Assembly (NCBI GenBank): GCA_031835245.1
Contig: JAVKOQ010000129.1
Span: 88,574-152,573 of the forward strand
DNA from: Balamuthia mandrillaris
Lineage: Eukaryota > Discosea > Longamoebia > Balamuthiidae
Direction of reading: 5' to 3'
Length of the DNA: 64,000 bases
Part shown: piece by piece, positions 46,111 to 57,921 of the stretch
Numbering within the stretch: position 1 is the first letter of the stretch
Layout: the number at the start of each line of letters is the position of its first letter
Position numbers and translations under genes: made by a program
The notes under the pieces: model-generated
Seen by the model: only the letters and a program-made list of their open reading frames with translations
What the model was told of the DNA's origin: nothing
The model's database searches: none

Positions 46111-46578
46111 CATCCCTTCCATTCCACGCCTGAATAAAGGCTTGCAAAAACACCTTTGCCTCTTGCTTCCATTCCTCATCTGTGATGCTCAGTTTTCCTG
46201 TATTGCTAAACAGGCTGTTCGATGGAAAGCTGCCCAAGCCTGATGAACTCGTAGAAGTGTTGTTCGAATTGGTGCTCTTCTAGGCATGTCTTCCTCAAGG
46301 TCTGCTAAAATGAATGTATGATTTTCAAGGATGATCAAATGTTCACGTCTGTTGAGCCTGCTGTCTTTAATCCTCTTCTTGAAACCAACCCCAGAAGCTG
46401 CTGGAATAAGGTAAATCCCAATCCCAGCCATTCGTTCAACAAAAAGTTGTTGTAACTTTGGTTGTTCTACTATGAGCTCGATTGTCTTATTAATAAGTTT
46501 GCGAACTACACCCATTAATAGATGAAGAAGATCTGGGATAACTTGCATTGGATTTAAAAACAACACAGGTTCAAGCAC
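45980..46578 (-). mobile_element. Relic of a transposon-associated protein
   Basis: Two overlapping minus-strand frames continue one another: 46578-46189 (with QVIPDLLHLLMGVVRKLI) and 46237-45980 (with TTYIHVFVDHLGYWLEREGLVEKFSN). The DLLHL...RV and PYIHV.V.H...FL...G...FS patterns resemble a multi-copy transposon-linked protein family seen in many eukaryotes, whose name I cannot fix. The frame change between the halves and the missing ends point to a decayed copy. Confidence 0.4.
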
Positions 46579-47359
46579 CTTTTAACAAACAAGACCACCA
46601 ACAAAAGTCAGAAGAGCAAATAGAAACAAAAACAACACAAACCTGTCCGTGATAATCTGTTGCTTTTGATCTCCTGCAACAATGCTTACTCTCTATTTGC
46701 TAACATCTTACCAAGCTTCTTTTTTACTTAATGTAGAGTTGCATTTTTAGAAAGGTAAAAAGTATGTTACATGCAACTTATTTTTTTTAACATACTGAAA
46801 TCGTTTAGCTGGAGCTGGCTCCAAACCCTCAAACATTCTCAGCACTCTCAACACCTGCCACCCAAGGAGCTGGCTCATTGTACCCCATCATAGTATCCTG
46901 ACTAGCAGCCTAAAAAAGCTCAGAAGTGTGCAATGAGCAACTTTTCTGCAGGATAGTAGCACATATTATATCATATTGATGTAACAAGACAAAAACGCCT
47001 GTGTTGTGTGACATAATAATGATATCATAGTTGTTCTGGGTTCATGTCCAAGGAATATCAGTACTATTGGAAAACCAACCATTTCTTTCATTGTGACTTC
47101 CTGTTGACACTCTCCTCAATACCTCCAAATTTTCTCACCCTTTTTATTTTCCCCTTTTCCTCGTGACACATTCAAAGCACCCACTTTCTTGTAAATAAAC
47201 CCAGAGTCGCTTATGTGCTGTCCCTTTTTTGATCTGCAAGGTTATTTCCCATCAACAATACCCTTCAGCTGTTAAGGATAACTTATTGATCATGTTCATG
47301 TTGACCAACTTGCCTAGCTTATTTGCTATGATGTGACCCAACAGCCCATCAGCTTTCCT

Positions 47360-48060
47360 TCATGGCGCCTTTGCCTCCTGGCATTCCACAAAGCCCTTGA
47401 CCCAACATTACACATCTTTGTGAATTCCAGGCCACCAGTACTGTATAATGAGGTGGGAAAACATCTTTGTAACTGAAATGCTCACCTTTAGGAACATCAT
47501 AGAACTGATGAAGTATCATGTTCCTGACATGCCTTCACATTGCTTTCAATGGTTTTGACAATCCATGAAAATCATCATCATTACATAGCTGCTCAAACCA
47601 TGAGTCAAAATTCAACTTTATATCCAGTAAAACCTACAGGGAGCCATTTGGTTGTGACTGTATCCCATGGTCATCTTCATCATCTACCTGGCTGCCTTCT
47701 CATCCGTCTTTGAAAGTAATCTGCTTATTGTTCTTCAGACAAGTAACAGTGTTGACAAAACTAAGAATGAACAGTTCATGGCTGAGACTATCAACATTGG
47801 AATCTTCCTTCCCTGGTTGATTGGTAATGTGGATGTGCTAAATTCCTGCAGCTTATCAACTTTCCCAAAGGGTTTTTCTGGAAAAACAGCCAGTGCAGTG
47901 CTTACACTATTGTCTTTTGATTGCATAATTGCTGTCATCTGAGATAGGCAAGGACAGGAACACTGATCAGAGCTCTTTTATCCTTTGAAAAGCCTGTTCC
48001 TGCTCATAGCTCCACATGAACTTCATTTCAGGGCTCATTGTTGGTAAAATTACCAACACT
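47360..48060 (-). mobile_element. Decayed Ty3/gypsy pol fragment (RNase H and integrase zinc region)
   Basis: Read on the minus strand, about 48040-47960 encodes FMWSYEQEQAFQRIKE followed, after a frame change, by ISVPVLAYLR: the join between reverse transcriptase and RNase H of gypsy elements (W...Q..AF..IK..L...PVL.Y). About 47445-47370 encodes QYWWPGIHKDV and then FVECQEAKA, the H2C2 integrase zinc-finger region (YWWPGM..DV....C..CQ). Stops and frameshifts separate them. No LTRs were identified, so the element limits are unknown. Confidence 0.7.
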
Positions 48061-48235
48061 TATCTCAAGACTCCTCATGCAAAATGCCTTCCTTATATTT
48101 CCTTCTTTTCCTTCTCTTTTTGTCCTTTTACTCAGTGTACTCTAAAGCAACAACAGAGATCCCTTCATGTTGTCTTTTTTTCTTTCTTTTAGAATACACT
48201 CTTTTCTGATCATTAATCCCTTTCTTTTGTTAAGT

Positions 48236-48430
48236 TGGACATGGCATGCCATATGGCTGATGTTCATGGGCACACCTTTTGGCATCAAGCTGTCATGTCC
48301 CATTATCACAGTCATCCTTTGCCTCCTGATTAACATTTTCTCTCACTATGTGGATGACATCTTGGTCGTCACCAGATCCACCTCACCAGAGCACATTGTC
48401 ACAATTCAAATTCACAAAAAAGACTCCTGT
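48236..48430 (+). mobile_element. Decayed reverse transcriptase fragment
   Basis: The plus strand encodes GTPFGIKLSC...HYVDDILVVTRSTSPEHIVTI, recognisable as the PFG block and catalytic YxDD box (YVDDILV) of a gypsy-type reverse transcriptase, with the segment between them much diverged. It points the opposite way to the RNase H/integrase fragment nearby, so either two copies or an inversion is involved. Confidence 0.7.
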
Positions 48431-48446
48431 GCTCATCATACAGAAG

Positions 48447-48498
48447 CCAAAGCCTCGTCACATTGATTATATTCCAAAGCCTCGTCACATTGATTACA
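48447..48498 (+). repeat. Short tandem duplication
   Basis: The segment CCAAAGCCTCGTCACATTGA recurs immediately (AAAGCCTCGTCACATTGATTA twice within about 50 bp), just after the reverse transcriptase fragment. Confidence 0.85.
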
Positions 48499-48802
48499 CA
48501 AAGGCCATTCCACTTTCTTATCTTCATATACCTCCCAAGGCTTGAAGCATGAGGAAATATCAAGATAAATGTTATTTCAACTATTCTCTTAATCAGGTTG
48601 GCATTATCACTTGTTGAAAACGAAGACTCACTCAGGTTTTGTTGTTGTCTTTCCTTTTTTTTTTTTTTTGTGTTCCTTCTTTTTGAACATGTTGTTTTCC
48701 AGCCTTTGTGCACAGGGCCAATAATAGCCTTTTGTTTCTTTGAGGATGCTCCTGCTAATAGTATGGGCACCTGGCAGGATGATCCTATCACGTGGTCTAG
48801 TT

Positions 48803-51035
48803 ACTCTGAGGAGGGATCTGTCGCCCAGGAGCTCAGTTGACTCAATGCCAAGGTCGTTGAGCGCAGCAGGGCGCTGGACAGGACATAAAAGCCCTCGGGG
48901 ATGCGTTTATCTGCTGCCACACAGCCCCACTTTGTGAGCAAACTCCGTAAGCTGTGCCCAGAGAAGGCAAGAATCTGGTTGGCCACTGCATATTCAGCCT
49001 CGTTGCCAAAGTTGCTTCCAGTGGCGGTAGTCATCCTTTCAGCGATAAACTGGTCACAGGCCGCGTGGGTCCCTTGACCCTGGTGGCTCTCTCCAACAAA
49101 AAACGTTCTATCATGGGTTCCTTGATCATGCCGATGCTCTTGTGGTTGTGATTGAATGTTTCCACAATAACCAAACTATTTGCCACGAGCTCGGATAGAG
49201 CGGATGAACCCTGCCATAAGATGTTTCCACTGCAGATACGTGAGCTGAAGACGAGGAAGTAACATAGTTCTTTGCCGGTGACACCGAAGCTCAGGTTTGA
49301 CATCTGGAGCTTGTCCAGCTTCTCCAGTTTGCGCAAGGCTGGATCCAAAACCTTCTCGTACAGATGTTGCTCGGCCTTTGCATGTGTTTGTTGAAGAACG
49401 TCTTCCAGGGCGAGGCCTGCACCGACTTACGCAGAACCAGAAATTCGAACAGGAAAAAGTCAAAGAACAACCCAGGGCGGCCGCACCATAATGATAAGAT
49501 GGGATGGTCTTCGTTGAGTTTGCTTGTGTCTTCCCCCATTTCCATAAGTACCTGTATCAGGTTGGATGAGGTCAGTGTGTGTTTCAGGATTACCTTTGCA
49601 ATGCGAGGTTTCTCTCTCGAATACAGGTGTTCGTCCATAAGAGGTTCCCAAACAGAGAAGAAGGTGGATGCGAATATGGCAGTCTGGTGGGGAGCAAGCT
49701 TCAACAGGTATTCTTCCAGTACCAAGCGAAAGCCGGAGAACAGGGTCGTTTCACACGGATAAGGGTAGGTGTCGGAACACAGGTAGAACCGTTCGTGGCG
49801 TTGCCATTGCAGCACGTCATTTTGATCGTGTTGCTCATAGTCAGAATGGAAGAGCAAAGCCTTGGCCTCACGAGGTTGCGAAAGAAGGACATGGCACTCA
49901 TCGATTGCAAATGTCGGTGCGTTCAACTCTTTTGTAAGCTTTTCATGACGACTTTGGATCTCCTTGGAAACAGCTTCCGGGTCGTCCTGCCATACATTGG
50001 CAACCTCCCTGTTAAAAACCCAATTGACGTATTTGTTTCCGCCATTGAGTAGGGAAGCGTTGAAGATATCAATGTCTTGGTTGATTGTGCTGAGTTCCTC
50101 TGGATTATTGCTGAATAATTTTTCCTGCTTGAAATGTTCTTATTGCAAAATCAACTCTTTTGTCAAAGAAACTAAGAGAGAGAGAGAGAGAGTGTGTGTG
50201 TGTGTGTGTGTGTGTGTTTTGCTCGCGATTTACCTTTATAGTCCAAGGCGTAAATCAGATAAGAAAGAAAGAATAAGCGAATCAGGTTCATAACTCTACG
50301 ATTGCAGTTCCGCCAGCCCACAAATGAAGTTTCTTTGGTTATCTGCTCTGCTAAATTCCGAACATATCGACATAGGTTGTCAAAAGCAGCATTCGCTTTG
50401 TCCAAACGTATGATGATGAGTGGTGTCTTCTTTGAAACCTGCAGGATCAGCCTTGTTTTTCCTGGTTGACTTCTATCAGTTCGCTACAACGCAAACCACA
50501 GGCAAAGAAAGTTTGCCACTTGGATATAACCTACGCACCCACCATGGTGGCTTGCACCAGTGCGATGAATTCGCGTTGCTGCAAGCACGCCTGCTGGCAT
50601 ATTTTAATTCTTTGAAATACTTCCTCCACTTCTTCCCCTCCAAAGTACCATGGAGAGAAGAGGAACTGCCCACAAAATTTACGAGCCGATTCTGCGATTG
50701 CATCGAGGGATGGTTCCTCCGGTTCGGTAGTGAGGCACTGTTTTTAAAGATTGTAAAAACAAGATAAGTAGAAAATAAGTAGCGTTCAAAATACCCGAGG
50801 AGGCTCGGTGGCGTGGTTTTTTCCAGGTCAGTACGTGGCTCACAAGTGGTTTGTCTCTGCATTTTAGTCAGCACTTTGTCTTCCTCATCACGTTTAGGTT
50901 CTTTCTCTAAACTTTCTCTTAGTGCCTATTTCCTTCTTCTTCTCGTGGCCCTTGCATAAGCGTTATTTTCTCGTTATCTTCCAACAAAGAGCTGTTCAAG
51001 GTCTTGGCTGTTTGTTGCAACGCTTCACCAATGGT
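48803..51035 (-). pseudogene. P-loop NTPase pseudogene, possibly RHS/Crinkler-type
   Basis: A long minus-strand protein can be followed from about 51020 to 48803 but needs several frame changes. Walker A (ATMVGGKT) is assembled across an intron: the exon ending REFIALVQATMVG joins GKTRLILQ at about 50455. An intact stretch from about 50107 to 49390 includes Walker B TFAIDECHVLL and ASTFFSVWEPLM. Frame breaks occur near 50930 (GNRH-stop/ALRESLE), before TEPEEPSLD (50745), after HMQ (about 49375) and near 49065 (PVT/DQFIAER). The layout, a P-loop with IIIRLDKANAAFDN and an AIDE box, recalls RHS/Crinkler ATPases, often effector- or retroelement-linked, but this is inference. The end is a DPSSE-stop. 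Confidence 0.6.
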
Positions 51036-51490
51036 AAGGCTCACAGATGATTACACGGTCTCTCTTTTTCCATTCCTGGTGTTGTGTGGTTGAAAGGTGG
51101 GTTGCCCCCTTCTGTCGACAATGGCTGTTTTTCTTCTTCTCCAAGAAAAGAAAAGCAATGAAAAAAAAAGAAAAGAAAAGCAAAAAAATTCAGGGGGAAG
51201 TGGAAACCGTCGATGGAGGTCTTCTGGCCAGTCGATGTGCCCACAGACAACATTGCAGCAGGAGGTTGGTTAGTTGGCTGGATGGTACCACCGCGCTTTG
51301 TATGTGTGGTAGCTGTGGTCCCTTATTCGCAGGTCCTCCTCTTTTCGTACAAAGCTAGTGCAGCTTGTTCTTCCCAGTAGTGCTCATGTTTTTTTTTTTT
51401 TCACGCTGCTGCTGTTGCTGCTGTTCTTCTTCTTCTTTTTTTTTTTTTTTTTTTCTCCTTCTTCTTTGTTTGCAGTGTGCTGAACCTGAA

Positions 51491-53764
51491 ATGAGGGCGC
51501 TTTTAACCTTACAACAACAACCTTTGGCCAAGCGTGGTCAGCTTTTGGGCCAACTTCAACTGGAGGCAGAAAGGACACCTCCAACAACAACCAACAGGCA
51601 GCAGCCTTGGCTGCACATTCTGGCGAATGAACCACTCGACAAGCAACGCTGTTCTCTGCCGCGCTTTAGACGCTTGACAATGTATAACATAGCTTCTGAA
51701 AGTGCTGTTGATTCAACAGAGGAGGTGCAACGAGTGCTGTTCTACGACCCTACGGCTCTTCACCACTCCCTCTACACCACCCAACCGCTTACCCTCTCCT
51801 CCTCCTGCTACAACGTTGGAGAAGGAGAAGCATTTGCTCATCCCAACCAGCACCAACAGCGACAGGTGGTTGGGCACCACAAGATTACACCACAGGTGGT
51901 TGGCCCACCAGAAGAGACCTCAATTCCCTCCTCGCAACTGGACGAGTGTCTCCGCCTCCTTAACAGCGGCCTCTGGCCTTGTCGTGAATTTTTGCAACGC
52001 AACAGCAGGGGATCCCGCCATCCCTCCATTGAAAGATCCGTCGGAAGAGGAAAGAGCTGCATGACCATCTTCCTTTCGTTGTTGTTGACAGCAGGATGGC
52101 TCTTACAGCCCTTAACAGTGCCTTTACTACACTTACTCAACATCCCGTTTCCTTCCTTGTTCTCTAATCCCACCAACGGCCCTTCCCTCACCGCACTAAG
52201 CCTCACCGCCATCGGTATGTTTTCTCACCCTTTTGTCTGGCCGTATACCCGTTTGCTGCTGCTGTCTGACGCATGAATATTGTTGCTCGACAGGCCAGGA
52301 GGTGGCACGGAGGCGCTGCTTTCTACAGAGCTGGCAAACGGAATGGAAGCAATTGTGCGCCTGTAATACTTCTACACCTACATGGAGAGTGTTGGAACAA
52401 CGCTGCTATCACCGTGTGTGGTCATTGATTGTTGACCTTTTTTTGGGTTGCTTGGTGGCTTGGTTGCTCTGGAATCACAGCCAGATTTTATCTGCCAGTT
52501 CTGAAGAATGGGGAGGAGCAGTAGACTGTCACTTCATTTACCAAATGTCACATCTCAGTGATTCACGGCTGAGAGCTGGGGTGGAATGGCTGATGGGGGG
52601 CAAGCCTGCAGGCATTAAACTTAACCATCCACTTGCTCATTTCTTTGGTTCCATCTTCCTCTATCTCCTGAGCTCTTGGCAAGGTTTGTATCCCATCACT
52701 TTTTTTTAATCCGGTACCTCTTTTTCACAGTTGCTTCACAGTGGTTATGCGGGCTGCAGTACCACTTATACCTATGCTGCTGAAAGGTGTGGCCTTAAGC
52801 GGCTTGTTCGGCTTATCTATGATGATCAGTTTCGTGTTAGATATCTTATCATTGCTGCATATCCACATATTCTATTGTTATACAGGTACGTGAAATTTCG
52901 TATTTCTCCATGGCCAATGCATATGGAGTTTAGCGTTGCCCGATGGAGCCAGGGATGTGGTGGGCGTTTCAAAGCCTCATTGTCCCGTCGCTCGACCACA
53001 CTCTCTGCTAAAACATTCATTGCGTGGGATTTCTCACCTGTGGTATTTTGAATCTATCAGTATCTGTGCGCTGCTATGCTTTCCAATTTCACATCCTCTC
53101 TTCTTTATGGAAACTATTCAGGGGCAAGTTTTTCTCGTTTTCCCTTTCTCCTCTCCTTTGCTCCACTAAATGTGACCATTGCAGGCAAAAAACGCAATGT
53201 TTTAAAGCAGCGCATCGACTCTTATGCTTATGACATTGATCAGCTCATTCTTGGCACCCTGCTATTCACCACTATGTTCTTTTTGTTGCCTACCACATTT
53301 GCCTACTACCTCTACTTTACGGGTGCACGCTTAGCAGTTCTAGCGATCTACCTCTCGTTCTACACAGCACTGCATTGCCTCCATCACTTCCCATTCTATA
53401 GCATTTTCTTGCGTATACTATACCCAGCCTCTTTGCCAGGTATTTCATCTTGCCCTCTTCTTTCTTTCAGTTTTAAGCGACTGACAATGTTGTGATCACA
53501 CGGCCGCGTTTTAGGCGGCGTGAGCTTTAGCGTTCTACAGGCCTGTCCTGCTTCGTCCTCCACAGAAACAGCTTCTTATCTTCTATTAAAGGTCAGTTCT
53601 CCTCTGGAGCATCATAAGCCTGCATATTAATGTTGTGACATCTTTAGAGTGAACCAGCACCACTAGCGCACCTCTTCTCCGATTTTGAGCAAGCGCTGCT
53701 TGGTCTCATAAACGAGAACAGGCCAGGTTCCTTGCTTGCTCGCTTTCTTACTGGCAGCCGATGA
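51491..53764 (+). CDS. PIGQ: GPI-GlcNAc transferase subunit PIG-Q / Gpi1
   Basis: Seven exons in phase: 51491-52214, 52294-52683, 52742-52885, 53061-53123, 53185-53439, 53515-53591, 53648-53764 (589 residues). The Gpi1 core is clear: GGKPAGIKLNHPLAHFFG, SLLHIHIFYCYT, LSSLWKLFRGKKRNVLKQR, then IDSYAYDIDQLILGTLLFT and several membrane helices, ending with PGGVSFSVLQ. It is a subunit of the ER complex that adds GlcNAc to phosphatidylinositol, the first step of GPI-anchor synthesis. The N-terminal 200 residues are Gln/Ser/Pro-rich and unlike homologues. The start is uncertain: an upstream ATG|GTAAGG at about 51031 could supply the initiator by splicing to 51479. Intron 4 has a GC donor. Confidence 0.93.
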
Positions 53765-53847
53765 AATAATAGTCAAGGAGGGAGGGACTAATTTGTTTTT
53801 TCGTTGTCTTTTGTCTTACTTTGGAACTGTACAAATTCTCTTTTGGC

Positions 53848-55188
53848 TCATTCGTTGAGAGGTTCCACTCTAAGTTTCATGCTTAGAAAGAGAACAGTGG
53901 CGAGGGTTGTAAGCAACGCCACCACAAGCAGTACTTTCTGAGTAGTGCACTTAAATGCACGAGACCGTTTGCTGGAGAGTGGCAATAGTTCCTGTTTTGG
54001 CCTTTTAGGTGATGATGCGAAAGTATCTCCATGGTTAGCAGCTTGTCGCCTTTCATTTGCCTCTCTTGCTCTTGCCAATCGGTTCTTCTTTTTTGCCCTT
54101 CTGCCCGTTCTTTTTCTTCATGTTTAAAAGGAGGAAAGGGCAACAACGTACGAGATTCCACGAAAAAGTTGCATGATACTATGCTTTCTGTATTTGTCAT
54201 CATCATCGTCATCCTCAACCTGAGAACCTGCCCCACGCAGAAACCCGTAGTTACTCCTTTGAGCTTTCCGAGAGGCCACCCCTGTGTTAGCCACTGGCAT
54301 ACTGGTAGTTACTTCTAATGCAGTGTCCTGGCGAACAGGAGGAAGGGGAATGGCTGCTTGTCTGTTGCTGCTTTCTGGCGCATGAAGTGAGTCATGTTCA
54401 GCAACGGCACTCTCCCCAGCATCATGTAAAGGCTGCAATTTGTTGTTGGTGAACACGAAGAGGAGAGTGGAGAGCAGAGCAGAGAGCAGAGCAGGGGAGG
54501 GAGAGAGAAGAGAGCGAGAGAGAGGAGTGAACAGAGGAGATGAAGGGAATACAAAAAAAAAGGACAACTACCAAGGAACTCAAGTTGTTGCCCTTGTACC
54601 AAGGAGCGTTGTTGAGGTGGCGCAGCAATTGTTGGGCAAGAGGGGAAGATAAATCAGCACTGCTGGAGGGTATGATGCCTTTCTGTTTGGGGCTGAACTG
54701 GTTAGAAGGGAAAGAGGAAGAGAAAGAGAGACGTACAGGGCAGGATGGACAGGTGAAGCCAGCTTGTGCAGTGTTGGGGGGAAAGGATGCAGCATGAACA
54801 TCAATGCATTCCGGGTGAAACATATCTACGTAGGGGAAGCAAGGGATTAGTGAGTTGCGACAAAAACGAGATAGAGGAAGGCCCTAACCAAGACAGAGAA
54901 GTCGAAGCACGTTGTCTTCTGTGAGCTCTTCCTTACATACTGCACAGGTGGGGGGTTCATAGTCTGGATCTTGAAGCCATTCTACATAGGTACCAACGAC
55001 GCACTGTGATGGAAAGCAAGCCTCATTCAGCTGAAGAAGAAAGGTGTAGGCGTGGTGGGTGGAGCTTTCTTTGGTCTCCCCTTTCAACGTACCACTTTGT
55101 GCTCAGGAAAAACGCAATGCTCACACACAGCTTTCTTGTGCACAAAGCAATAGAGGTCTGTGATTGTTCTGCACTTGCAAAGACCCAT
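53848..55188 (-). CDS. ZFPL1: Zinc finger protein-like 1 (Golgi RING protein)
   Basis: Five exons in phase: 55188-55093, 55003-54889, 54825-54572, 54432-54152, 54115-53848 (337 residues). The MGLCKC start with CFVHKKAVCEHC is the B-box-like zinc region, followed by YVEWLQDPDYEPPTCAVC and the RING half DMFHPECIDVHAASFPPNTAQAGFTCPSCP. Near the C-terminus, DDDDKYRKHSIMQLFRG and a single membrane helix (VLLVVALLTTLATVLFLSM) complete the family plan. ZFPL1 is an integral cis-Golgi protein that binds GM130 and helps Golgi assembly in animals. The last acceptor is CATGAAG, chosen by phase. Confidence 0.93.
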
Positions 55189-55346
55189 GCCTGCTTCTCC
55201 AAGTTCTGTTGTTGGCTCTTTTTTCTCTCTGAGCGTCTTTGTTCTTCCCCACCCACCCACCCCTGTCGTTTACTGGTTTTCAATTTGTTTTGTTTTGTTT
55301 TTTTTAAAATTGGCGCAAGAAAGATCTTTCTTCTCTTTTTTGTCAG

Positions 55347-55386
55347 GGAAGGAAGGAAGGAAGGAAGGAAGGAAGGAAGGAAGGAG
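55347..55386 (+). repeat. GGAA microsatellite
   Basis: About nine GGAA units in the spacer between ZFPL1 and the QCR8-like gene, followed by a T20 run at 55410-55429. Confidence 0.95.
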
Positions 55387-55470
55387 GGGTGTTGAAAAAA
55401 ATTTCTTTTTTTTTTTTTTTTTTTTTTGGCAGAGCACAACGAACAAGGAAACAATTGCCAACGTCTTAGT

Positions 55471-55743
55471 TCAATACCAGTGGGACCGGTGGTACTCCTT
55501 GTTGGCCGAAAGCGCCCAGTTGTAGATGTATACACCAGTGATAAAGGCAGGAGCGACGATGGGAGCGTTCGTCTTGACCTTCTTTGTGTAGCGGGGCAGC
55601 ATTGTGGAAAAGAACCCGTGGAAGAGCCTCTGACGGAATGGCGAAAGGTAGTATGTGGTCCAGCGCGCCTGATAAAGAAAGAGTAATAGCGGGGCTTCTT
55701 TAATCATCACGCCAGGATGAAGGGGGAGGGCTTTGCTTACCAT
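55471..55743 (-). CDS. Cytochrome bc1 complex subunit 8-like (QCR8/UQCRQ)
   Basis: The conserved part, RWTTYYLSPFRQRLFHGFFSTMLPR then a single hydrophobic helix (APAFITGVYIYNWAL) and a polar end, fits subunit 8 of mitochondrial complex III (YSLSPFEQRA...pattern). The start codon is immediately followed by a donor (ATG|GTAAGC) and a CAG acceptor lies 72 bp on (exon 2: 55668-55471). Spliced, the protein is 66 residues, M-ARWTTYY...; unspliced it is 90 residues and still open. Plant homologues are about 72 residues. The subunit packs against cytochrome b in the inner membrane. Divergent from the AGC kinase. Confidence 0.75.
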   Translation of the reverse strand: MVSKALPLHPGVMIKEAPLLLFLYQARWTTYYLSPFRQRLFHGFFSTMLPRYTKKVKTNAPIVAPAFITGVYIYNWALSANKEYHRSHWY

Positions 55744-55903
55744 CGTAACTAACTACAAAACAGCGAAGAGTTGAGAGCTGCTGCGGCGATTAGCGGAGAA
55801 AGGAATTTTTTTTTTTGGCTTGCTGCTTTGTCCGCAGTCCTCCACTTTTTTACGCCTGAGGGGTTGCAACAAGGCCCCCCCGTGGTGTTTGGCCCCTCAT
55901 TGA

Positions 55904-55919
55904 CGCATGACGTCATGCG
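55904..55919. promoter_or_regulatory. CRE/ATF-like 16-bp perfect palindrome
   Basis: CGCATGACGTCATGCG reads the same on both strands and contains the canonical bZIP core TGACGTCA. It lies 112 bp before the AGC kinase start codon and 161 bp before that of the divergent QCR8-like gene, so it could serve either promoter. Confidence 0.55.
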
Positions 55920-56030
55920 GGCTCCTGTTTGTCCTCCTCGCTGCGAACCTCTACAACGCCTCTTCGCCAAACAAACAAACCTGCTTCGTTTTGCCTTTCC
56001 GCCGGTTTCTCTCTGCTGCAGGTCGGAGAG

Positions 56031-57650
<1,620 letters not shown>

Positions 57651-57671
<21 letters not shown>

Positions 57672-57688
57672 AACAGCTTCTCTTTCTT

Positions 57689-57729
<41 letters not shown>

Positions 57730-57794
57730 AGTAATAGCCGCTGAACAGCTGAAATGATGATGAAAGTGAAATGATGATGCACAAATGAAACAGC

Positions 57795-57806
<12 letters not shown>
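57651..57806 (+). repeat. Local duplication of the kinase 3' end
   Basis: The last coding bases and early 3'UTR (GAAATGATGATGCACAAATG onward through AAACAGCTTCTCTTTCT) at 57651 recur at 57768. Unit spacing is about 117 bp, with CT arrays at 57694-57726 and 57799-57880. Confidence 0.9.
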
Positions 57807-57825
<19 letters not shown>

Positions 57826-57921
57826 AGTTTTCTCTCTCCTCTCTCTCTCTCTCTCAGTTTTCTCTCTCCTTCTCTCTCTCTCAGTTCTACGTTACGGCTA
57901 TTTTGTTAACAAAATATCTAT

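Larger units (their letters stand above)
46579..48802. other. Degenerate AT-rich region with retroelement debris
   Basis: No intact gene. Two Ty3/gypsy pol fragments (annotated separately) and a small tandem duplication lie here. The rest is AT-rich sequence with stops in all frames. Confidence 0.65.

Noticed and set aside
49579..50052. Plus-strand frame of 157 codons
   Set aside because: Lies opposite the intact NTPase stretch with Walker B; no family character of its own.
55289..55470. Phe- and Lys-rich short frames around the GGAA and T20 repeats
   Set aside because: Low-complexity artefacts in the spacer between two minus-strand genes.
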